From: Sinorhizobium garamanticum
Lineage (GTDB): Bacteria > Pseudomonadota > Alphaproteobacteria > Rhizobiales > Rhizobiaceae
NCBI RefSeq assembly: GCF_029892065.1
Contig: NZ_CP120374.1
Coordinates: forward strand, 1,054,001-1,118,000
Length of the DNA: 64,000 nucleotides
Reading direction: 5' to 3'
Shown here: positions 53,730 to 63,019 of the stretch, piece by piece
Position numbering within the stretch: the stretch's first letter is position 1
How the letters are laid out: each line of letters begins with the position of its first letter
The notes under the pieces: model-generated
The model's database searches: none
What the model was told of the DNA's origin: nothing
The model's input: only the letters and a program-made list of their open reading frames with translations
Made by a program: the position numbers and the translations under genes

Positions 53730-55340
53730 ATGAACGACAAGATCACCAATTGGACCAGATCCGACGACGCGATGGTCGAAAACGCCATCCGCCGTGGCGC
53801 CACTCGCCGCGAGCTCTTGCAGATGATGCTGGCCGGCGGCGTTGCCCTTTCTGCCGGTAGCTTTGTGCTCGGCCGAGCCGGCAATGCCGTAGCAGCGACG
53901 CCGGTCGCAGGCGGCACGCTGAAGGCAGCCGGCTGGTCGTCCTCGACCGCTGATACGCTCGACCCGGCAAAGGCGTCCCTCTCGACGGACTACGTCCGCT
54001 GCTGCTCCTTCTATAACCGCCTCACCTTCCTCGATAAGAGCGGCACGCCGCAGATGGAGCTGGCGGAGGCGATCGAGTCCAAGGATGCGAAGACCTGGAC
54101 CGTCAAACTGAGGAAGGGCGTCACCTTCCATGATGGCAAGCCGTTGACCGCCGACGACGTGATCTTCTCGCTGAAGCGCCATCTCGACCCGTCTGTCGGT
54201 TCGAAGGTCGCCAAGATCGCCGCGCAGATGACGGGCTTCAAGGCGGTCGACAAGCAGACGGTCGAGGTCACGCTCGCCAGCCCGAATGCCGACCTGCCGA
54301 CGATCCTCTCGATGCACCACTTCATGATCGTCGCCGACGGCACCACCGACTTCTCAAAAGGGAACGGCACCGGCGCTTTCGTGAGAGAAGTCTTCGAGCC
54401 TGGCGTGCGCTCCGTCGGCATCAAGAACAAGAACTACTGGAAGTCCGGACCGAACGTCGACTCCTTCGAGTACTTCGCGATCAGCGACGACAGTTCCCGG
54501 GTGAATGCACTATTATCCGGCGACATCCACCTCGCCGCCACGATCAATCCGCGCTCCATGCGCCTGGTCGAGAGCCAAGGCGACGGCTTCGTCCTATCGA
54601 AGACCACCTCCGGCAACTACACCAACCTCAACATGCGGCTGGATATGGAACCCGGCAGCAAGCGGGACTTCGTCGAAGGCATGAAGTACCTCGTAAACCG
54701 CGAGCAGATCGTCAAGTCGGCGCTGCGGGGCTTGGGTGAAGTCGGCAACGACCAGCCGGTTTCCCCCGCCAACTTCTACCATAATGCCGAGCTGAAGCCG
54801 CGCGCCTTTGATCCCGAGAAGGCCAAGTTCCTCTTCGAGAAGGCCGGCGTGTTAGGCCAGTCGATACCGGTGGTTGCCTCCGATGCGGCGAACTCCGCGA
54901 TCGATATGGCGATGATCATCCAGGCCTCCGCTGCCGAGATCGGCTTGAAGCTCGATGTCCAGCGCGTTCCCGCAGACGGTTACTGGGATAATTACTGGCT
55001 GAAGGCGCCGGTCCACTTCGGCAATATCAACCCGCGTCCGACGCCGGATATCCTGTTCTCGCTGCTCTACTCCTCGGAGGCTCCGTGGAACGAGAGCCAA
55101 TACAAGTCGGAGAAATTCGATAAGATGCTGATCGAGGCGCGCGGCTCGCTCGATCAGGAGAAGCGCAAGGCGATCTACAACGAGATGCAGGTGATGGTCG
55201 CCAACGAAGCCGGCACCATCATTCCAGCCTATATCTCCAATGTCGACGCGATCACCGCCAAGCTCAAAGGCCTGGAAGCCAATCCGCTTGGCGGCCAGAT
55301 GGGCTATGCTTTCGCTGAATATGTCTGGCTCGAAGCCTGA
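53730..55340 (+). CDS. family 5 extracellular solute-binding protein
   Basis: Periplasmic receptor of 536 residues for a dipeptide-type ABC importer. The N-terminus has RRGATRRELLQMMLAGGVAL, a twin-arginine-type export signal, with a hydrophobic segment to about residue 55. The SBP_bac_5 fold shows WTVKLRKGVTFHDGKPLTADDVIFSLKRH, GTGAFVREVFEPG and EGMKYLVNREQIVKSALRG. ATG 53730 is preceded by AAAAGGGGAATGAC. The ligand may be an amine or opine-like compound, judging by the amine enzymes around it. Confidence 0.92.
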   Translation: MNDKITNWTRSDDAMVENAIRRGATRRELLQMMLAGGVALSAGSFVLGRAGNAVAATPVAGGTLKAAGWSSSTADTLDPAKASLSTDYVRCCSFYNRLTFLDKSGTPQMELAEAIESKDAKTWTVKLRKGVTFHDGKPLTADDVIFSLKRHLDPSVGSKVAKIAAQMTGFKAVDKQTVEVTLASPNADLPTILSMHHFMIVADGTTDFSKGNGTGAFVREVFEPGVRSVGIKNKNYWKSGPNVDSFEYFAISDDSSRVNALLSGDIHLAATINPRSMRLVESQGDGFVLSKTTSGNYTNLNMRLDMEPGSKRDFVEGMKYLVNREQIVKSALRGLGEVGNDQPVSPANFYHNAELKPRAFDPEKAKFLFEKAGVLGQSIPVVASDAANSAIDMAMIIQASAAEIGLKLDVQRVPADGYWDNYWLKAPVHFGNINPRPTPDILFSLLYSSEAPWNESQYKSEKFDKMLIEARGSLDQEKRKAIYNEMQVMVANEAGTIIPAYISNVDAITAKLKGLEANPLGGQMGYAFAEYVWLEA

Positions 55341-55432
55341 TGAGGAAACCGGATGGGGCTGCAGCCGCTCCGCCGCAGCCCCGACCGCTTTTTAACTTAA
55401 ACTTCTTGTCTCGAACGTCGAAAGGAGCGCGC

Positions 55433-56383
55433 GTGAACAACCGGGTCTTATCCCTTGTGCTGAGCAGATTGCTCATTGCCCTCATCACCCTGGTGATCGT
55501 CTCCTTCGCCGTGTTCTTCGCGACGACGCTCTTGCCTGGAGATACGGCGACCATCCTGCTCGGCCAGGCCGCGACACCGGAGGCCGTCGAAGGTCTGCGC
55601 AAGGCCATGCATCTCGACGAGCCGGCCATCCTGCGTTTCCTGCGCTGGATCGTCGGTCTGGTGCAGGGCGATCTCGGTACGTCCTATGCCAACGAGATGC
55701 CGGTCGCGGATCTGATCGGCGGACGCTTCGTCAACACGCTGCAGCTCGCAGGCGTTACCGCGCTCTTCTCAGTGCCGATCGCACTCACGCTCGGCATCAC
55801 CGCGGCGATGCTGCGCGGCTCGCTCTACGACCGCATCGTCACGGTACTGACGATCGGCGTCATTTCCGTGCCGGAGTTCATGATCGCGACCTCCGCCGTG
55901 CTCGTCTTCGCCGTCTATCTGAAATGGCTGCCCGCGCTCTCCTTTGCCAACGAAGTCACGTCTCTCGCCGATCTCCTGCGCATCTATGCCATGCCGGTGA
56001 TCACGCTCACCTTCGTCATCTCGGCACAGATGATTCGCATGACACGGGCGGCAGTGATCGAGACCCTCAACACGCCCTATGTGGAAATGGCGCTCCTCAA
56101 GGGCGCCTCGCGGCCGCGCATGGTGTTTCGCCACGCGCTGCCGAACGCGCTGGGTCCGATCGTCAATGCCGTGGCGCTTTCACTCTCCTACCTGCTGGGC
56201 GGCGTCATCATCATTGAGACGATCTTCAACTACCCAGGCATCGCCAAGCTGATGGTCGATGCCGTTGCCACCCGCGATCTGCCGCTAATCCAGAGCTGCG
56301 CGATGATCTTCTGCCTCGGCTACCTGCTGCTGATCACGACGGCCGACATCATCGCCATTCTCTCCAATCCGAGGCTTCGATGA
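55433..56383 (+). CDS. dipeptide-type ABC permease (DppB family)
   Basis: Inner-membrane permease of 316 residues. GTG 55433 follows AAAGGAGCGCGC, which decides the start over an open upstream extension. LLPGDTATILLGQAATPEAVEGLRKAMHLD is the DppB periplasmic loop, TPYVEMALLKGASRPRMVFRHALPNALGP is the coupling loop, and IETIFNYPGIAKLMVDAV is the C-terminal signature. Its stop overlaps the next start (ATGA). Confidence 0.93.
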   Translation: MNNRVLSLVLSRLLIALITLVIVSFAVFFATTLLPGDTATILLGQAATPEAVEGLRKAMHLDEPAILRFLRWIVGLVQGDLGTSYANEMPVADLIGGRFVNTLQLAGVTALFSVPIALTLGITAAMLRGSLYDRIVTVLTIGVISVPEFMIATSAVLVFAVYLKWLPALSFANEVTSLADLLRIYAMPVITLTFVISAQMIRMTRAAVIETLNTPYVEMALLKGASRPRMVFRHALPNALGPIVNAVALSLSYLLGGVIIIETIFNYPGIAKLMVDAVATRDLPLIQSCAMIFCLGYLLLITTADIIAILSNPRLR

Positions 56384-57249
56384 CCATGACCACTTCGAGC
56401 ACATCGAGCACTTCCGGCCGGACGTCCGGAATCCGGTTCGGCTATCGCTTCAATATCATCGGCATGATCGGTCTTTCGATCATCCTTTTCTGGGCGCTCG
56501 TCGCGATCTTCGCGCCGCTGATCATCCCCTACCCGGTTGGAGAGATCGTCGACCTCGACTACTTCGGTCCGATGAGCAGCGACTTCTGGCTCGGATCCGA
56601 TTATCTCGGCCGCGACATGCTTTCGCGCATTCTGATGGGTGCCCGCTACACCGTCGGCATCTCGCTTGCGGCGGTGACGATCGCGTGTTTCTCGGGCGTG
56701 GTCCTCGGCATGATCGCGGCTGTGGCCGGCGGGTGGCTCGACACGCTGTTGAGCCGTTTCCTCGACGCCCTCCACTCAATTCCAAGCAAGCTCTTCGGAC
56801 TGGTGGTGGTCGCCGCCGTCGGTTCCTCCATTCCGGTGCTGATCTTGACGCTCTCGGTAATCTACATTCCGGGCGCCTACCGTTTCGCCCGAGCTCTCGC
56901 CGTAAACATCAATGCGATGGACTTCATCACCGTGGCTCGTATCCGTGGCGAGAGCACGCTTTATCTCGTCCGTTCGGAAATCCTGCCGAACATCGCAGGG
57001 CCGGTGCTCGCCGATCTCGGCATCCGCTTCGTCTTCATCGTTCTCCTGCTCTCCAGCCTCTCCTTCCTCGGCCTCGGCGTCCAGCCGCCCTATGCCGACT
57101 GGGGTGCACTGGTGCGCGAGAACATCGGCGGCCTGCCCTTTGGCGCACCGGCGGTGATGGCTCCCTCCTTTGCGATCGCCAGCCTGACGATCAGCGTGAA
57201 CCTCTTGATCGACAACCTGCCGCAGAAGATCCGGGATCGGAGCGAATGA
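56380..57249 (+). CDS. dipeptide-type ABC permease (DppC family)
   Basis: Inner-membrane permease of 289 residues with the DppC periplasmic motif WLGSDYLGRDMLSRILMGARY, coupling loop DFITVARIRGESTLYLVRSEILPN and signature LSFLGLGVQPPYADWGALVREN. The N-terminal 20 residues are Ser/Thr-rich (MTMTTSSTSSTSGRTSG). It overlaps both the upstream permease and the downstream ATPase gene by four bases. Confidence 0.93.
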   Translation: MTMTTSSTSSTSGRTSGIRFGYRFNIIGMIGLSIILFWALVAIFAPLIIPYPVGEIVDLDYFGPMSSDFWLGSDYLGRDMLSRILMGARYTVGISLAAVTIACFSGVVLGMIAAVAGGWLDTLLSRFLDALHSIPSKLFGLVVVAAVGSSIPVLILTLSVIYIPGAYRFARALAVNINAMDFITVARIRGESTLYLVRSEILPNIAGPVLADLGIRFVFIVLLLSSLSFLGLGVQPPYADWGALVRENIGGLPFGAPAVMAPSFAIASLTISVNLLIDNLPQKIRDRSE

Positions 57250-58904
57250 TGGGCAATCTCGTAGAAATCCGTGACCTTAAAGTCGAAGCCACCACCGATT
57301 CCGGCCGCCGCGTCGAGATCATCAACGGCGTCAGCTTCGACATCGCCGAAGGCGAGATCGTGGCGCTGATCGGCGAAAGCGGCTCCGGCAAGACGACGAT
57401 CGCACTGACGCTGATGGGCCATGCCCGCCCCGGCTGTCGCATCTGCGGCGGCAGCGTCTTAGTCGCCGGAAAGGACATGGTGACGCTGAGCGAAAAGCAG
57501 CGCGCCAGGGTGCGCGGCACCGAGGTCACCTATGTCCCGCAATCAGCCGCCGCCGCATTCAACCCGGCCGCCACGATCATGGACCAGGTAATCGAGGTCA
57601 CCCGAATTCATGGGCTCATGTCAGCCGACGAGGCGCGCCTCCGCGCCGTCGAGCTCTTCAGGGCGTTGTCGCTGCCCGAGCCGGAAACGATCGGCAGCCG
57701 CTATCCGCACCAGGTTTCCGGCGGGCAACTGCAACGTCTTTCGGCCGCCATGGCCCTCATCGGCGACCCGAAGCTCGTCATATTCGACGAGCCGACCACA
57801 GCGCTCGACGTGACGACGCAGATCGAGGTGCTGCGCGCCTTCAAGTCTGTGATGAAGAAGGGCGGCATCGCCGGCGTTTACGTCTCGCACGACCTCGCCG
57901 TGGTCGCTCAGATCGCCGACCGAATCGTCGTCTTGAATGGCGGCGAGACCAAGGAGACCGGCACCACCGAAGAGATCCTCAACGACGCGAAGCACCCCTA
58001 CACGCGGGAGCTGCTCGCCGCCTTCGAGCCGAAACCCCGTGGCGCTGCGGGCGCGGCAGAGAGTGGTCCTGCCCCGTTGCTCGAAATCGAAAATCTCGTC
58101 GCAGGCTACGGCCAGGCCCAGGCCGACGGCCTGCCGCTCGTGCGCGCCGTCGAGCATGTCAGTCTCAAGGTGGAGAAGGGGCGCAACCTCGGTATCATCG
58201 GCGAGTCCGGTTGCGGCAAGTCGACGCTCGCGCGGACCATCGCCGGGATATTGCCGGCCGCTATCGGCAAGATCGTCTTCGACGGCAAGGAACTCGGTCG
58301 CAGCGCCCGCGCGCGCTCGCGCGATGAACTGCGCGAAATGCAGATCGTCTTCCAATATGCCGATACGGCGCTTAATCCGGCGAAATCCGTCGAGGACATC
58401 TTAGCCCGGCCCCTTACCTTCTATCACGGCATGAATGCAAAGGCGCGCAGCGCACGCATCGACGAGCTGCTCGACATGGTGCGCCTGCCGCGCAACCTGC
58501 GTCATCGCCGCCCGGGGGAGCTCTCGGGCGGCCAGAAACAGCGCGTCAACTTCGCCCGCGCACTCGCCGCCGAGCCGAAGCTGATCCTGTGCGACGAGAT
58601 CACCTCGGCGCTCGACACGGTGGTCGCGGCCGCCGTCATCGACCTGCTCAAGGAGCTGCAGCGCGAGCTCGGCCTCTCCTATATCTTCATCAGCCACGAT
58701 CTCTCCGTGGTGGAGGCGATTTGCGACGAGATCATTGTGATGTATGACGGCAGGAAGGTGGAGGAAATCACTCCGGCCAAGGTCGAGGAACCGCAGCACC
58801 CCTATTCGCAGTTGCTCTTCTCGTCGGTGCCGAAGCTCGATCCCACGTGGCTCGATGGGCTCGAACAGGATCCGGAGCTCGTACGTGCCTATTGCCGGCG
58901 CTGA
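57246..58904 (+). CDS. fused double ABC ATPase of a dipeptide-type importer
   Basis: ATPase of 552 residues with two nucleotide-binding domains. Domain 1 has Walker A GESGSGKTT near residues 42-50 and signature VSGGQLQRLSAAMALIGDP, where the usual LSGGQ is VSGGQ. Domain 2 has Walker A GESGCGKST near residue 322 and signature LSGGQKQRVNFARALAAEP with Walker B LILCDEITSALD. The linker between them lacks the long Cys motif seen in the first fused ATPase of this window. ATG 57246 overlaps the permease stop. Confidence 0.92.
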   Translation: MMGNLVEIRDLKVEATTDSGRRVEIINGVSFDIAEGEIVALIGESGSGKTTIALTLMGHARPGCRICGGSVLVAGKDMVTLSEKQRARVRGTEVTYVPQSAAAAFNPAATIMDQVIEVTRIHGLMSADEARLRAVELFRALSLPEPETIGSRYPHQVSGGQLQRLSAAMALIGDPKLVIFDEPTTALDVTTQIEVLRAFKSVMKKGGIAGVYVSHDLAVVAQIADRIVVLNGGETKETGTTEEILNDAKHPYTRELLAAFEPKPRGAAGAAESGPAPLLEIENLVAGYGQAQADGLPLVRAVEHVSLKVEKGRNLGIIGESGCGKSTLARTIAGILPAAIGKIVFDGKELGRSARARSRDELREMQIVFQYADTALNPAKSVEDILARPLTFYHGMNAKARSARIDELLDMVRLPRNLRHRRPGELSGGQKQRVNFARALAAEPKLILCDEITSALDTVVAAAVIDLLKELQRELGLSYIFISHDLSVVEAICDEIIVMYDGRKVEEITPAKVEEPQHPYSQLLFSSVPKLDPTWLDGLEQDPELVRAYCRR

Positions 58905-59085
58905 CGCGCCGGCACGCTCGCGAGACATGCCGCCTCATCACACCCCTGGCGGCCATCGTCTCCATCACCAGGCTGACCGAGGGCGGCGACACCCGGCTTT
59001 CTCTGCGTGCAACTTCCCGAGGGAGAGGGCGGGCCCAATCGCAAGTGCCAGCGTGCGTCAGCCGTAGCGAGTCGATCTGAAGATC

Positions 59086-59562
59086 CTACATCCGAAACAG
59101 GCTGGTCAGCGGCATGTGCGCCTTGACGATCGGCGACTTCAGCACGACGAAGCTGAAATATTTGTCGATGCCGACGTCCATGTCGGTGAGGCGCTCCATG
59201 ATCGTCTGGTATTCGCCGATCCCGGTCGTGACGAATTTCAGAAGATAGTCATAACCGCCGGACACCAGGTGGCATTCGATCACCTGGTCGACCTTGTCTA
59301 TCGCCGCGAGGAACCGGGCAAAGTCGATCTGCCGGTGGTTCTTCAGCGTGATTTCGGTGAAGACCGTCAGTGTCTGCCCGAGCTTGCTGACGTTGATCTG
59401 CGCCGAATAGCCCTCGATGTAACCTTCCGACTGCAGCTTCTTCACCCGCATCAGACAGGGGCTCGGCGAGAGGTTGACCAGTTCGGCCAGTTCGACATTG
59501 GTGATGCGGCCATTCTTCTGCAGTTCGTACAGAATCTTGATGTCGATCCGGTCGAGTTTCAT
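59086..59562 (-). CDS. Lrp/AsnC-family transcriptional regulator
   Basis: Regulator of 158 residues with an N-terminal helix-turn-helix (LDRIDIKILYELQKNGRITNVELAELVNLSPSPCLMRVKKLQ) and a C-terminal RAM amino-acid-binding domain (VFTEITLKNHRQIDFARF, VIECHLVSGGYDYLLKFV). ATG 59562 follows AAGGGGGAGGCGCGCC. It is divergent from the FAD oxidoreductase at 59789 and convergent with the ABC importer operon. Members usually sense an amino acid and activate its catabolism, so it is the likely local regulator. Confidence 0.92.
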   Translation of the reverse strand: MKLDRIDIKILYELQKNGRITNVELAELVNLSPSPCLMRVKKLQSEGYIEGYSAQINVSKLGQTLTVFTEITLKNHRQIDFARFLAAIDKVDQVIECHLVSGGYDYLLKFVTTGIGEYQTIMERLTDMDVGIDKYFSFVVLKSPIVKAHMPLTSLFRM

Positions 59563-59588
59563 GGCGCGCCTCCCCCTTTGACCAACGG

Positions 59589-59719
59589 CGCAGCAGATTC
59601 TGCTGCGATTTTCCGACGATGACCTTAACACACTGGAGAGACGTGTCGATTTCGTTTGGCACAATGAGCCGAAGCAGAATGGGCGGCATCGCCGTTGCAA
59701 GACGGAATCTTCTGCTGCG
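59589..59719. promoter_or_regulatory. repeated Lrp-type sites in the divergent promoter region
   Basis: CGCAGCA (59589-59595) and TGCTGCG (59601-59607) form an inverted repeat around GATTC. The ten-base half TTCTGCTGCG (59598-59607) occurs again identically at 59710-59719. The two copies lie between the regulator gene start and the divergent FAD oxidoreductase start, a usual arrangement for an autoregulated Lrp/AsnC protein. Confidence 0.55.
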
Positions 59720-59788
59720 CGCCGGGCGCACTCCGGCAACGCCGTTGCGCCAAAACCGCTAGACTGCGCTCGAAACGGAGGTCACACC

Positions 59789-61114
59789 ATGCCCGCACCG
59801 CTGCAACTCGTCGAAGCCACGCCGCAGCTGCCCGACGCCGCCGATGCCGTGGTCATCGGCGGCGGCATTGTCGGCGTGTTTGCGGCCTACCATCTTGCCC
59901 GCCGCGGATGGAAGGTCGCGCTTGTCGAGAAGGGCCGGATTGGTGCAGAGCAATCCAGCCGCAACTGGGGTTGGTGCCGCCAGCAGAACCGCGACGCCCG
60001 CGAATTGCCGATGGCGACGAAGAGCCTCGACCTGTGGGAGCGGTTCGCCGCCGATAGCAGCGAGGACACCGGCTTCCGCCGATGCGGGCTCTTCTATCTC
60101 AGCAACAGCGACGAGGAGCTGGCCGGCTGGGCACGTTGGCGCGAATTTGCCCTTACCGCCGGCGTCACGACGCATATGCTCGACAGCGCGCAAGCAACGG
60201 AGCGCGGCCGAGCAACGGGCAAGCCATGGAAGGGCGGCGTGTTTTCTCCCACCGACGGCACTGCCGATCCGGCACGCGCGGCGCCCGCTGTTGCGCGCGC
60301 AATCCTGAAGCTCGGCGGCACGGTGCATCAGTCCTGCGCCGCCCGCGGCATCGAAACGGAAGGCGGCCGGCTCTCCGGCGTCGTCACCGAACACGGCACC
60401 ATCCGCACGAAGACGGCGATCCTCGCCGGCGGCGCTTGGGCCTCCTCCTTCTGCCGGCAGCTCGGCATCCGTTTTCCCCAGGCTTCAGTCCGCTCGTCGA
60501 TCCTTTCCGTTTCGCCGGGGGCAATTGGCCTGCCGGACGCTCTGCATACGGCCGCCGTTTCCGTGACGCGTCGTGGTGATGGCGGCTATACGCTCGCCAT
60601 CAGCGGCCGCGGCCGTGTCGATCCGACGCCGCAGCAACTCAGGTTCTCGCCGCAGTTTCTACCGATGTTCGTCCGCCGCTGGCGCAGCCTGGCCCCGGGC
60701 GGCCTCGAAGGCTGCCGCTCCGGTCACGAAACCCTCGCTCGCTGGCATCTCGACGCTCCGACGCCAATGGAGCGCATGCGCATCCTCGACCCGGCAGTCG
60801 ACAAGGCGACCATTCGGCTTACCCATTCCCGCGCACTCGAGCTCCTACCCGACCTGAAGAACACCTGCATCACCGCCGCATGGGCGGGCTACATCGACAG
60901 CACGCCGGACGGTGTGCCGGGCATCGGCGAAATCGCCGCCATACCGGGATTTATCCTCGCCGCCGGCTTCAGCGGGCACGGCTTCGGCATCGGCCCAGGC
61001 GCCGGTCACCTGATCGCCGACATCGTCACCGGCGATGAGCCAATCGTCGACCCCCGACCATACGATCCGGACCGTTTCCGAAAATCTGCCTGGGGAAAAG
61101 TCGCTGATTTTTAG
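59789..61114 (+). CDS. FAD-dependent amino acid oxidoreductase (DadA/OrdL-like)
   Basis: DAO-fold flavoprotein of 441 residues. FAD motif AVVIGGGIVGVFAAYHLARRGWKVALVEKG is followed by GAEQSSRNWGWCRQQNRD, a signature of this subgroup of rhizobial oxidases. The C-terminal AAGFSGHGFGIGPGAGHLIADIV completes the flavin site. ATG 59789 is preceded by CGGAGGTCACACC. It is distinct from the oxidase at 48202-49476 and probably acts on a different amine or D-amino acid of the same pathway. It is controlled from the shared region with the Lrp gene. Confidence 0.88.
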   Translation: MPAPLQLVEATPQLPDAADAVVIGGGIVGVFAAYHLARRGWKVALVEKGRIGAEQSSRNWGWCRQQNRDARELPMATKSLDLWERFAADSSEDTGFRRCGLFYLSNSDEELAGWARWREFALTAGVTTHMLDSAQATERGRATGKPWKGGVFSPTDGTADPARAAPAVARAILKLGGTVHQSCAARGIETEGGRLSGVVTEHGTIRTKTAILAGGAWASSFCRQLGIRFPQASVRSSILSVSPGAIGLPDALHTAAVSVTRRGDGGYTLAISGRGRVDPTPQQLRFSPQFLPMFVRRWRSLAPGGLEGCRSGHETLARWHLDAPTPMERMRILDPAVDKATIRLTHSRALELLPDLKNTCITAAWAGYIDSTPDGVPGIGEIAAIPGFILAAGFSGHGFGIGPGAGHLIADIVTGDEPIVDPRPYDPDRFRKSAWGKVADF

Positions 61115-61398
61115 ATGACGTTAGCCTTGAGCGAGGGCTCCCCACACATCCACGAGGAAAATGATCCGCGCCATTCGGTGTGATCCGCCCGCTATCAAAG
61201 ATGATCGCAATGGTCGCGCGCAGCCCTGCTCGGGGACCAAGCCAATTGAGGGTCGCACCGTTCGGTCGACCGTCTCGGCCTTAAACCCGAGGTCCTGCAA
61301 GGTCAACTAAAGTAGATCCATCGATCTGAAAGGGACACAAGATTGGTGTTCTGGATGAAGTCAGAACCTGCAACGCTCAACAGGATTAAATCTCAGAG

Positions 61399-62679
61399 CT
61401 ATGTGGTCGGCAAATCGGGTTGATAGAGTATCACGCGATTGCGGCCGGCTTGTTTGGCCAGGTAGAGTGCCACGTCAGCCTGGTTCTGAAGCTTCTCCGG
61501 CGCGATGATCTCCTCACCTGGCGCCTGCGCCGCCACGCCAACGCTGAGGGTGACGTAAGGCGATACGCGGGACGCGGGGTTCGGAAGCGAGGCGGCTTCG
61601 ACGCTCGCCCTAATTCGTTCAGCCGTAGCCAGCGCCGCTCGTTCATCTGCGCCCGGCAGTACGACGAGAAACTCCTCACCGCCGTAGCGGGCAACATGGT
61701 CGCGGTTTCGCCTGACGCTGCTCTGAATAATGCCGGCAACTTTCACGAGGCAGCGATCGCCTTCGGCGTGGCCAAGACGATCGTTCAGGTTCTTGAAGTC
61801 GTCTATGTCGCACATCAGCATGGCGTTGCCCGGAGGGCGGTCTGCGTCTGCACTCCAGAGGCGATTGAGGGTTTCCATCATCCAGCGCCTGTTGGCGATC
61901 CCGGTCAGGGGGTCGGTTTTTGCAAGGCGCTCAAGGCGGGCATTGGCGTCGGCAAGCTCCACCACGCGCCGCTTGTCGCGAAGTTCGAGAAGGAAAGTCT
62001 TCTGGGCCAGGATCGTCATCGTGCGTCGGGCAACGACAGTAGCGATAATGCCGCTGGCAAAAAACAACGTCCCAGCCACGGCGCTGCCCTCGTCGAGGGA
62101 CGGATTCCGCAACTGAAAAATAAGGTAGAGGGCAAGCGCGAAAGAGGCGACCGTCACCGTCCAGGTCAGGGGAACCGCGAAGATGATGATCGCCGTGATG
62201 GCGACGAACAGCATAATGTTCAAGTGCCGTTCATGGAACTCGCCACCCGCGCTCACTCCCACCAGCGCGACCGACAGGAGAATGAGGAACAAGCCTGCGA
62301 GCAAAGACACCTTTAGAAGCCAGACGCCGCGTGGTTTTCGCCAGACAAAGGCGGTGGCCAATGCTGCGGGCGGAAGAATGCAGGCTGGCGGAAGCATCGA
62401 CAGCACGACTGCCTTCGGAAGCAGGATCGCGTTGAGACCCAGCGTCAGTACGTCCAGCAGGGCGACCCATGTCATCCACGCGCGAATGATTTTGGCCGTC
62501 CGGGACCACGAACGCTCTTGGAACAGTCGACCAAGCTCACCTCTGAGGCGGATGTCACGCGTACGGCCCGTGAGAAGGCGCTCGACTTCGGCCATAACCG
62601 CCGGGTTGGGCGGCTGAAATCGCACCTCCGGGGAGGCGCTCGCGCGACTGGCAGCAACTGCGCTTTCCTGAAGCTCCAT
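61399..62679 (-). CDS. membrane diguanylate cyclase
   Basis: Protein of 426 residues. About five or six hydrophobic helices (from WMTWVALLDVLTLGLNAILL to LFFASGIIATVVA, about residues 70-240) are followed by a GGDEF domain. The active site is GGEEF at residues 333-337 (RYGGEEFLVVLPG) and the inhibitory RxxD site (RNRD, about 324-327) is five residues upstream, so an active, feedback-inhibited c-di-GMP synthase is expected. The metal Asp is in MLMCDIDDFKNLND. ATG 62679 is preferred; an ATG at 62745 would add 22 residues. No ligand-sensing domain other than the membrane part is seen. Confidence 0.9.
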   Translation of the reverse strand: MELQESAVAASRASASPEVRFQPPNPAVMAEVERLLTGRTRDIRLRGELGRLFQERSWSRTAKIIRAWMTWVALLDVLTLGLNAILLPKAVVLSMLPPACILPPAALATAFVWRKPRGVWLLKVSLLAGLFLILLSVALVGVSAGGEFHERHLNIMLFVAITAIIIFAVPLTWTVTVASFALALYLIFQLRNPSLDEGSAVAGTLFFASGIIATVVARRTMTILAQKTFLLELRDKRRVVELADANARLERLAKTDPLTGIANRRWMMETLNRLWSADADRPPGNAMLMCDIDDFKNLNDRLGHAEGDRCLVKVAGIIQSSVRRNRDHVARYGGEEFLVVLPGADERAALATAERIRASVEAASLPNPASRVSPYVTLSVGVAAQAPGEEIIAPEKLQNQADVALYLAKQAGRNRVILYQPDLPTT

Positions 62680-62804
62680 CCCTGCCCATCTAGGGGAGCA
62701 CCTCCTGCTGGCAAGATCATCGGTGCATGAACTCGGGAGTTGCACTCTTCATGCCACCCGGGCACTTCCTTTCTGCAGGCGCAGGGAAACGCTAAAGTAA
62801 ACGT

Positions 62805-62975
62805 CGAGGTCAGATCGATCCTGATCGTCTCGACCGTTTCCGACGACCGCTGGGGCACGGCGACGTCGAGCCCAATCACCTCGTATCGGTCGCGCAGACT
62901 ACGAGCGATCTCCTGTCCAAGAAAGTCGCTCGAACCCGTGATCAGGACGGTCGGACGATTGATCGCTTCGGTCAT
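62805..62975 (-). pseudogene. truncated NAD-dependent epimerase, N-terminal stub
   Basis: From ATG 62975 the frame reads MTEAINRPTVLITGSSDFLG then QEIARSLRDRYEVIGLDVAV and ends its native similarity at RIDLTS (62805). This is the first Rossmann strand pair of an extended-SDR sugar-nucleotide epimerase. The second Gly of the TGxxGxxG motif is Asp (TGSSDFLG). After 62805 the frame continues as unrelated sequence toward the diguanylate cyclase gene. Nearly 80 percent of the normal protein is missing, so the gene is dead. Confidence 0.7.
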
Positions 62976-63019
62976 GTCGAAACTTGGGAGTTCGTCTCGC
63001 AAACGTCGCATCCGACGGG

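Noticed and set aside
61121..61306. A 61-codon minus-strand frame between the flavin oxidase and the diguanylate cyclase, considered as a transposase end.
   Set aside because: No transposase motif or inverted repeat could be found; the 284-base gap holds nothing I can support.
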